Below, in pieces: positions 39,868 to 50,600 of a DNA stretch of 64,000 nucleotides (its first letter is position 1; each line of letters starts with the position of its first letter). The stretch spans positions 14,769,001-14,833,000 of the forward strand of contig CM034550.1 in assembly GCA_020055645.1 (NCBI GenBank). Direction: 5' to 3'. The notes under the pieces were generated by a model. That model made no database searches and was not told the origin of the DNA. It worked only from the letters and a program-made list of their open reading frames with translations. The position numbers and the translations under genes were made by a program. This DNA comes from Tomocerus qinae (Eukaryota > Arthropoda > Collembola > Entomobryomorpha > Tomoceridae).

Positions 39868-42435
39868 CTACTGCTTATCAATATCAACATAACCATACCT
39901 ATAACCACCTTCTGCCAACAAAGACTCTCGATGATTTCTCTTTCTAGACACCATCAGGGACATAATTCCAAGCAAAATAGTAAGACCAAGAATTAGAGCT
40001 GCACCTAAAAATAAATAAGTTATGTTATCAAGGATTATTTAACTATTTCTGGAGAATGGCAACATTGGCAATGATGCAGGCAATAACAATGAATGACAAT
40101 TTTTTATCTTACCGAAAACCCAACCTACTGGGCTTGTAATGCTGAAGCCTTTCTTTGCTAAAATAGTGCTGACGTGAGCTAATGTCCCATTGTTAGGCGG
40201 CATAGATAACTTCATAATTTTGCAGATCAAAGGATACAAATCAATATTCTCGAAAGGTGATGCTTCGTATCCAGATTTGAAAAGTGGCCCATGTGCCACA
40301 AAGAATGGATGCATAGGCATCAACAAGTTGTCATATCCATGAGCTCCGTACACATTTGTCGGATTGGCTAAATTAGAAAACACTTAATGAATCAATGATA
40401 CACAAAATGAACAGAAAATCTTCAGAGAAATTATTACATATTTTAGTAGTAGAACAAACAAATAATTATTTGACATGTTAGAAGCACGTATTTAGTAGGG
40501 GATGGGGGGGGGGGGCGCAGCGCCCCCCTAAATCTGAGAAAAGGAGAATTTTTTTCTCAAAAATAGCCTAAAATTGCAAAATTTTTTCGCGGTTCGCGCG
40601 AATATGTCTTATTCTTGGTATAATTTTTGCTTCCGCCCCCTTGAACAAATTTCTAGATATGTGCCTGTTAGAACACATTTTAATTCAAAATATGCAGCAA
40701 TGTATTTATTTACCTGTTCGATTATACTTTTTGTTATAGGAGTCCATACTTTCATAAAAGTCATCGAAGACATATCCCAAATCAGCGACTAGAATTATTG
40801 GCATAATCCTGCGATTCTTTGAGTAATGCCAATAAGGTGGAATTTCTTCGTTTTTGTAGACTTGGAAATTGTTTCCTTGTGAAGCCTTTTTAAATGCGTT
40901 ATAAACTTCATCTAGTTTTCCTGAGAGGACAATTAATGGCAATTCCATAATTAATTTGTGGTAATACTAATAAAATAAATGATTTTTACTATGATAATCT
41001 ATTGATAGAAATAAATTCTACCTTCTTTTGGATTTATCTGGAGCATTGGAGAAGATCCGTATCTATCATAGAAAGATTTATCAATGATATGTGTCGTATT
41101 TATTATATGATCCTGGCGGACTTCCTGAAAACCATGATCACTTAAAAACATCAAATTCACACGATTGAAGATGCTGAGATTCTTCAACTTTCTTATAAAA
41201 TATCCTGTAATGTTGTCTAGCCTCTCGATTTGTTTGATGGCTTCTGGAGACTCAGGACCGAAGCCATGAGCATATTCATCTGGTTCTTCGAAGTACATGT
41301 AAACCAAGTTTAGAGGATTTTCCTTATCGGTTATCCAGGATATAACTTGGTCAACGCGCCACTCAAATGGCAAGCTACTATTCCAGCTTACCATACGATA
41401 AGGTAATGTATTCTTGACTCCGTATGGATGGTTTGACCCCGGCCACATCATCACCCCACTTCTTCGACCCTCTCCCTCCAATTCATTTACAATCTGAAAA
41501 AAAAATCTTTATTATTCACTATTGTATTCATTTAATTATTAATACTTTATTTTTTGAACTTCAATTCGGTTTATGTAAAATAAATAGTATACATAATCGA
41601 TCAATTATACATCATAATATTATTACTTACCCAAAGGGGCAAGGTTGTGTTATCGAAATTCCACATTTCTTCGTCAGCTACGTTCAGTGTTTTATTTAGT
41701 ACTGGATCGTAAAACCAATTGTCAACTACTCCATGAGCTTCTACATACAATCTAAAAAGGAAATAAATTAATAAATAAAGAACTTTGCCATTATCAAGAT
41801 AATTAAGAATGAATTTATTAAAATGAATTTGATACCGCGATTATAAACATATATCTAGCACACAACTCACCCGGTAGCGATGGACATGTGGTTTGGAAAC
41901 CTGGGCATATGAACACAATTTTAATGATAATCAAAGATGTAAAAGTAGAGATGATATTACTAATAATGCTTAATATTTGGACAACTTACGAGTATTTGAC
42001 ATTTTACGACTAGTGAGTGAGTTACACTACTTACGTTTTAGTCAAAAATTGATTTTTCATGTAAGGCACATGGCTTCCAGATTTCTTCAATCGATCTAAA
42101 TTAGGGGTTCCATTTTCCGGTTTATCAAAATAGTTATAACGGAATCCATCTAAGGTAAATACAAGTAGTTGTATTTATTAGCACTTTGTACCGCAGGCAA
42201 ACGCCTGGTAATTTTCATTATAATGCTTTATAATTTAATTTTATCAATTGGCATTATGAATTTTGTTTTACTTACCAAAGGATACCACAATCAATACAGG
42301 GTATTCTGATAAAGTCACATTGTTTTGCGGGGCACTTCTATCACTTGGCTCCGGTTTTTCATTGTAGGCTACTATACTGACAATATGGAATGTCATAAGA
42401 CATACCACTGATGACAAGGACAAATCCAACTTCAT
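39868..42435 (-). CDS. Ectonucleotide pyrophosphatase/phosphodiesterase, ENPP4/5-like
   Basis: Eight exons (42435..42276, 42149..42035, 41900..41871, 41751..41631, 41493..41022, 40920..40714, 40367..40113, 40004..39868) encode 498 aa. A hydrophobic signal peptide starts the protein and a membrane segment (about residues 455-473, AALILGLTILLGIMSLMV) precedes a short basic cytosolic tail, giving a type I ectoenzyme. All active-site groups are visible: Asp54 (VSFDGF), nucleophile Thr92 (KTFPNH), Asp214 and His218 (EEPDEYAHG), Asp261/His262 (SDHGF) and His378 (GAHGYDN). These bind two zinc ions and hydrolyse phosphodiester or pyrophosphate bonds of extracellular nucleotides. Several N-glycosylation sequons occur. 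Length and tail fit ENPP4/5 (about 450-480 aa) rather than ENPP1-3, since there are no somatomedin or nuclease-like domains. The exact substrate is not deducible. Confidence 0.95.
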
Positions 42436-44671
42436 GGCAGCATAAAATAATCGTCCGCTTAACTCTCCCTTTCGATTGTCCGCTTGCAGTTAATTATTTG
42501 CTGGCAGGTACACCAGACTGAAAACATGGCTTTGCTCGTAAAATCAATCAAAATTATATTGGCTATTTTTCCAGGAAGATTGGATGTTTGATGTTTGTTC
42601 AATTTTATTTTCTTGTCAATGTCTATTATTGACTATATTATGTAAAAATGTCAACTGGTTCACTGTCTAAAAAAGCTATTATAATCTAGAATTGCATCCG
42701 CAGATGACAGAAAGTGAGCAACAGGTCTGCGCTTTGTTTATCCTGCAAATTAAAACATTTTTACATAAAACCCATTAATTAAGTTATTAAATAGTCAGAT
42801 TGTACGCAATGCAAAACCTATAAGCTGATTGCTTACAGTAAGAAAAAACTTCTCAAACGCAAAGCAAGTTACTTACATGCACACTAAAACATAGGTCAGA
42901 AATTAATGTTAATGAGCAAAAAGAATACTCAGAAGTTAAATCCAATGGAAAATTAACAAGAAATAAATTGTGTCTTGTATTTATCAACAGCTCTCAATTC
43001 CCAGATTCCCACAATCTATAAATAAATGAAAGTATATGAAATGAAATGAACTATCAACTATAAATTAAGTAATGACAAACCTGAACCAGTGACACTTGTC
43101 AGATTGCAGTGCTCGTGTCGGCTGGAAATTAAATGTTGCAAAAAGTTGGGAATCATAAAATGACTATGAATACCTAACAAACTAGCAGTTATCGAGCGTA
43201 TGGAAAGGAAACAAAAGGAGGAATATTTTATTTACAATTCCGTGGTTAGTATAGTAGTATAGTATGTAAACAGACGAATCAGAACAGAAGGCAAGAGTTA
43301 AAAAGTGCATTCACTTCAACATTTCCTTCACTCTAAACTAAACTAGACATTATGTTTGTTAAAATAAATACATTTTACATTAATGAATACAATGTATTTT
43401 TTGACGAAAAAACTTTTAGTAGCAAAAATATAATAAAATTAATTCAAATTGAGCTTCAAAACTTATCCTAGTACTATTTGACATTTAAATACCTTAAAGT
43501 TACCGGGAAATTGTGGCGTATTATAAACTCTATGCACACCAAAAACTATTACAGGTTTCATGTAGACTGTAGACTTCCGAATTCAGAATAGATGCAGAAT
43601 AAAAAAAGACAACGATACGAATGTTTTTCTAGTGATAATTTGCTAAAAACCAGTCATCTTGCTAAAAACTATAATTTCCAAAAAATCCAAAATCCTTAAA
43701 TCTGTAACCTTCACTTCATTGATTTCATATCGTTGTCTCCAAAATCGTAAGTGTATAAATTAGTACGATTAATGATCACGTCTTCTTTTTTTTATTGTGT
43801 ATGGCAATAAAAATTTTGGGCATAATCATCGAGAGGATTTTTCCAAAAACAGTAGAAAATAGTAAGACAATAAAATTGTCCTACTATTTTCTATGTATTT
43901 CTTTTTTTTTTTAATTTCTTGGATACGTGCATGGAAGTTGCCATAAAAATACCACGAATACTATGCAATATCCATGCATATTTGTTACGACCACAAAAAG
44001 CATAAACTGTAGATAAACTCAACTGTAGCTTCTTGGTTGCAACTTAAGACATTAATATTATTAGTAAATATAAAATAATAATATGATAATTTAAGACATT
44101 ATTCACGATAAAGAAAAAAAATTATGAAATGATTTCTAAATTAAATTTTATACATTTTAAAATTTTATTAAAGATAAATATTGAGATCCGATCCGACAGT
44201 TATATTCACAAATATTCAATATCAATACAGTACAAACATAAACAAAATCATAGACTGGATAGACTCTAGGTTTAAAGTTCCGATTCTAATACTCTACTCT
44301 CTACGTAAGTAGTTCATTATTCAGCTTGACGTGGTAAAAATCAACCATTCTATTACGTGTATAAAAAGTATAAAGTATGCCTTAACCACTATTTAATTAA
44401 ACCTTCAATTAATTCAAAACCCCTTAAATCTCCGTTTTCAATGATCAAAATATGTGCCACATATCATCATATAATAATACGGATCACGATCTAAAATTCG
44501 TTGAGCATAATCTTAAAGCTATTTTAATGATAATTACTACAACTACCTTTAAAATCTAATTGTAATATTATGGATATTTGAGCAAACAGTACAATCAAAG
44601 ACAATTTTTCTAATCTACAATATAACAATTTGATTTACAAAAAATAAATGAGCGAAAGAAAAGCAAATTAC
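42436..44671. other. Region between ENPP gene and coiled-coil gene A, no gene recognised
   Basis: Contains the ENPP promoter (just above 42435) and the 3' flank of coiled-coil gene A. AT-rich, with no ORF of interest. A compact hairpin occurs at 43854-43892 and is listed separately. Confidence 0.45.
43854..43892. repeat. Short perfect-looking hairpin, 18-bp stem
   Basis: AGAAAATAGTAAGACAAT and its reverse complement (one G-T type difference) are separated by only three bases. It could be a miniature element remnant or a small structured RNA; nothing else supports either. Confidence 0.4.
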
Positions 44672-47600
44672 TTATTTGTATCTCTGTTGGCACTGTTGGC
44701 TTTGTGTGAATGGTACAGATTTAACGGAAGAACCTTTGCTTTTTTTCATAAAATGGCGATTATTTTTGATGTTTGTCACAGCGTTCATAAATGCCGAATT
44801 TTCATCATCCCCGTATCCTGCAAATTAAGCAAAAAAGAATAGTCACCAAAATCAACGACCATTTGTACTTTTGCATTGCCTGGAATATTTAAAAACTTTT
44901 CGGCCACTTACCATAGCTAAATACTTCTGAAATATTCGTTTCTTCATTTTCATCGCCGTCATTGCCCTTTGATATAGTAATCAATGAAACACACTGATCT
45001 TTAATAAGGGTGTCCTCAATCTTCAATTTCCTTTGAGTGACATAGGTTATTGCTTCGAGAGCCAAAATAAAATCTGGATTGTCCAAATCAGTAACTACAA
45101 TTACAAACAAAAAAAACAAATACCACCAAATAAAAATAATAGTCGCACTTTAGTCTTTGGTAACGGTTATATGTAACGATTTCTATTTCTTACAGAAAGA
45201 TGTACAAAGCTTTTCTTTAAAACTCTGGAAGACTTCGGTCCCTGCTTCTTCCCTAACAGATTGCTCCCTTTTATTATCCTCTTCAGCAGGTAATAAGTGG
45301 CAGTATCTGCTTCCCACAGTAAGATTCCACTGCCTTATCACGGACAAATCATCCCTAGCCTGCTTATTAATCTTCCTGCTTTCCAGGGCATTAACTTCCA
45401 TTTCATTTTTCAGCATTCCAAATTTATTAAATATATCAGCACACTTTTTCAGCTTCTCTTGGGCAGTTTTCTTCAAAACCTTTTCTTCTTCTTTCATGGC
45501 ATGAACTTCCTTACCATAATTTGCGACAACATCTTCTGCACGATTTATAGCGTCATTTTGCAATGACGCGAGTTTTGCAGTAATTTGTGCGGTACATTCA
45601 TTATGAATTGTGTTAATTGCCTCTTTGTAATGGTTCATAAGCTTCTCATTCTTCTCCAACAAGCGTTCGGCGCCTTCCGTCAGTAGAGTCACAGCTCTCC
45701 GCTCTACTTTTATATCCGCTTCTAGTTTAGTTTCTCTATCTTTTATTTCCTAGTTCAAAAATAAATAGTACAATAAGGCAATAAGAGAACTTGTAAGAAA
45801 TCTGTACAAATATATTTGACATCATGTACTTAAATTTTAGCAACGTTAAATTGCATTAAGTGCAAGTGAATTTATAAGTTATAAGCATCTATGTAATAAA
45901 AATATGTTGATAATGTTCAAATATTAACATATTATAACAATTAATGCGTATATAAAAAAGGAATGTACCTATAAATATAAATAAATATTAAAAGAATGTA
46001 CACATAAATATAAATAAATATTAAAAGAATGTACACATAAATATAATTAAATATTAAAAGAATGTACAGATGAATGTAAATAAATGTTAATAGAATGTAC
46101 AAATGAATACAAATAATTGTAAATAAATATTAACGGAATGTACAAATGAATGTATACATAAATGTATATAATAAATAAATTATGTTTAAATACAACAAAA
46201 GTAACAGAGTTACCTTTAAAGTTGTTTCATTTGTTTTCATTATCTTATATGCATCGTCCAAATCTCTTACAGCGTTAGCATTATTCTAAAATACAAATTA
46301 GATAAGCCTAATTTAGTATTTCCTTAATTGGTGACATACCAATGCAATGCAATGCCCTTCAAACTTTTCTTAAGGTTGAAACCAGTTTTACCATATTTAA
46401 ATCTGCAATTGACTGATTCGCATCCCTGAGTAGTTCATTCATTGTATCTTTCTGCAATTGCAACTCGTTCAGTTGAAACTTACAGTCCTAGAAAAATTAT
46501 AAAGGTTTATGGAAAATTACAAATAAATAAAATATTAACACAAACATTGAAAGTTGAGGAAAAACCTTTAAATCTGCTTCTTTTGTTTTTATCATCTTAT
46601 TTGCATCTTCCAAATCTCTTACCAACTTAGCATTATCCTATGACATAAAAAAGCGTTCGTTAGTTATTCCTTAACTGTTTACATATATCCAAAGTCTAAA
46701 TGTATGCTTCTTTATTATTGAAATCAGTTTTACCATCCGCAATTCTGCAATGGACTGATGCGAAATTTTCAGTAGTTTATTCAGATCGTCTTTTTCCGAT
46801 TGAAACTGATCTTGCTGGAACTTCAACTCCTGGGAAAAAATATTTAGGTCAATGAAGAATTACTAATAAAGTAGCTAGAACAATTAAAAATGGCATACAC
46901 ATTCAAAATTAATATTGTCATTAATTATAAAACCTGTTCACGAAAACAATTTGAAAACACGAAAGTACGTTTAATTACTTCGCTACCGTCAGTAAATTTA
47001 ATAGTATTTATATTATGGAATTAAAAGTACATGATATTCGTCATCACGAGTTTTGTATAACGTTTGTAACTCCGTCATTGTGGCTGTTAATTTTTCGACA
47101 GTATCAGAGAAACTCTCGGCATCGCCTTTTAGTTCTTTTATTTCCGCTTGCAATTCCTTAAATAGAAAAAAATTGTCATGGTGGATTTAAATTAAACATT
47201 GAAACGAATAACATGCTTTACTAAAAAATTAAACCTTTTGGCATGCTTACAGAAATTAGGTTAGATTTTCCAACATTATCAATAAAACATGCTTCGTATT
47301 GCTGCAATTGTAAATAAAACATTAGATTCTTTAGTAATTATTAATCATCAATCAATTTACCAATTAAAACAATCGAAAAAGAGTAAAAAGTAAGAGATCA
47401 CGCAGGCTGGGAACCGATTGTAACAGACGAAGTTGACAATTTCAACATCTACTCTACTTTAGGATATGAAAAAACTAATTTCTCGAATTTTTTTTAAAAT
47501 CCGCTGTTTTTTTTGAGTTATGGCGGTTTTTATTCAAACATTTTACATGAGAGTAATTTCGAAACTACTTAACCCATTTTCACGAAACTAGTGTCAAAAT

Positions 47601-50600
47601 CATCGCAAGTCTTTTGTCTACTTACATGGTGATCGCGATAGTGTATGAATGCAGAAAGTTTGTAAGGCTTTCCTATACATTAACTCATAAACTATTTTAT
47701 TAACAATTAAATACTACAATGATTTACATAAATCAGTTATCAAAAAGTGATTTAGCAGTTATTCAGTAACTGTCTCAGGAGTTCGTGCTACTTTCATCGT
47801 AGATTGCAGAGAACTGAGTAAGACCCCAGATCAAGGCGGGCTAAATTTCTATAGTGACGCTTGTTTTGCTTATAGACAGGTGGGGAAAGGACCTTTATAT
47901 CGGTGGACAAACTCTGGGACAAAAATATGAATTTTTGTCCCAGCAGTCCCGTCCCCATCTTAGATGCCTGGTATGCATATTTCTCATATTAACAGGCGTC
48001 TATTGTCCATTGCTGGAATTAGCGAAGGTTAGGTGGTGTGCTGTCAAGTGTTGCACAAATTTAAAAGGTAGCCCTTCTGCTACAGTATTTTATTTTCCAA
48101 GCGTACAAGAAGAATGCATGGTTGGATGTTGTGCTTTGTTGTGGAGTTTTTAAATCGAACCTCGCTAATTTTGGCGTCTGTAAATTGCATTTTATATTTA
48201 CATGATTTTATTATTCCGAGTTTGCGGTGGCTCCCGGCTAAAACATTTTTTCGTGGAACTTCCTCAGTCAAATTATATCCTAGGCTTTTCAGTTAATGGA
48301 TTCGTTGACTACTTATTTAGGTGTCGCATTTATAATTTAGAAGTGCCTATTTCAGATTGAACTTTCTCAAGAAGTTCGCTGGGCTTAATCTCTGAGGTTC
48401 ACATGGGGTCAGGTCAATGAGTTTGGAGGAACTGAGAATGAGATTGAGGATCATGATCACTGAGCAACTCCCATTGCCCCGGAGCGGAGGCTGGAGTATG
48501 GACTCCGTTTGAAAATCTTTGATAACCAGTGACTAAAATGACCGGCCGGTTGAAATGTAGATTGAGTAGATTAATAGTGTCGATTTCAGAATGGCCCCCT
48601 AACTCACGCCTGTGGGTTAGGGGGCCAATGAGTCAAGTTGTACAGTGGATTATAAAAATTTAGCACATTCCCTGCTGCCCAGTGAGGCTCGAGTTGGAGT
48701 GAGAGCGTGGAGTGGAGTATGGACGAGGACAAGTAGGGAACGAGAATTTCACTATTTATTTAATTATTTCTGAAAACAAATTACAGTTAAGCTCTCAGAA
48801 TTTCCACCTCTATATATTCGTACTTTAGCATTTAGGGACTTGAAATTGTCATAAAACGAGGTTATTAAAGTCTTTTTCATTGGTGGATGCATTTTGCCAA
48901 TGGGATTGCAGATTTCCATGATTGCAATTGTTGCGTGTTCCATTGCATAGATTGCATCGTGAGTTTAATTTGTTGAAAATTTTACGTTAATCTCGATACA
49001 TAAGTATTAAGTACTTCAAATTAATTGGAAACTAAATGACTATTAATTTTTATGGTAATCTCTATGATCATTCGAATGAAAATTAGTTCCTAACTGAATT
49101 TGGATTGGTACCATGAGCTGGGACGATCCGTCCCAGAGTTTGTCCTTATCATTTCAATGGTAATATAGAGTCCTTTCCTCACCTGTGTGTTTACAATAAA
49201 TGTATTGCTATAGAAATTAAGCCCACCTTGCCCCAGATAAAGTGTCACTTCCTTTTCACTTCCTCCGCAAAGGATCATGCATAAATAAAACAAGTGCGTT
49301 GCCCCAGGTGAGGAGATTTTGAATTTTAGACAAAATTAGTAACTGAATAGTCCTCTTTTCAGGAGGAAGTGAAAAGGAAGTGACACTTTAACTAGGGTCT
49401 AAACAAGGTGGGCTTAATTTCTATAGCAATACATTTATTGTAAACACACAGGTGAGGAAAGGACTCTATATTACCATTGAAATGATAAGGACAAACTCTG
49501 GGACGGATCGTCCCAGCTCATGGTACCAATCCAAATTCAGTTAGGAACTAATTTTCATTCGAATGATCATAGAGATTACCATAAAAATTAATAGTCATTT
49601 AGTTTCCAATTAATTTGAAGTACTTAATACTTATGTATCGAGATTAACGTAAAATTTTCAACAAATTAAACTCACGATGCAATCTATGCAATGGAACACG
49701 CAACAATTGCAATCATGGAAATCTGCAATCCCATTGGCAAAATGCATCCACCAATGAAAAAGACTTTAATAACCTCGTTTTATGACAATTTCAAGTCCCT
49801 AAATGCTAAAGTACGAATATATAGAGGTGGAAATTCTGAGAGCTTAACTGTAATTTGTTTTCAGAAATAATTAAATAAATAGTGAAATTCTCGTTCCCTA
49901 CTTGTCCTCGTCCATACTCCACTCCACGCTCTCACTCCAACTCGAGCCTCACTGGGCAGCAGGGAATGTGCTAAATTTTTATAATCCACTGTACAACTTG
50001 ACTCATTGGCCCCCTAACCCACAGGCGTGAGTTAGGGGGCCATTCTGAAATCGACACTATTAATCTACTCAATCTACATTTCAACCGGCCGGTCATTTTA
50101 GTCACTGGTTATCAAAGATTTTCAAACGGAGTCCATACTCCAGCCTCCGCTCCGGGGCAATGGGAGTTGCTCAGTGATCATGATCCTCAATCTCATTCTC
50201 AGTTCCTCCAAACTCATTGACCTGACCCCATGTGAACCTCAGAGATTAAGCCCAGCGAACTTCTTGAGAAAGTTCAATCTGAAATAGGCACTTCTAAATT
50301 ATAAATGCGACACCTAAATAAGTAGTCAACGAATCCATTAACTGAAAAGCCTAGGATATAATTTGACTGAGGAAGTTCCACGAAAAAATGTTTTAGCCGG
50401 GAGCCACCGCAAACTCGGAATAATAAAATCATGTAAATATAAAATGCAATTTACAGACGCCAAAATTAGCGAGGTTCGATTTAAAAACTCCACAACAAAG
50501 CACAACATCCAACCATGCATTCTTCTTGTACGCTTGGAAAATAAAATACTGTAGCAGAAGGGCTACCTTTTAAATTTGTGCAACACTTGACAGCACACCA

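Noticed and set aside
40500-40660. G-run/GGCGCAGCGCC hairpin and neighbouring sequence in an ENPP intron, considered as a Helitron 3' end
   Set aside because: No CTRR terminus or empty site could be placed, so the element type and boundaries cannot be supported.
47854-48153. 99-codon ORF, identical in both arms of the palindrome
   Set aside because: Identity simply reflects the palindrome. Only part of it resembles half of a THAP finger, and the other half is in another frame, so I call a pseudogene fragment and not a gene.
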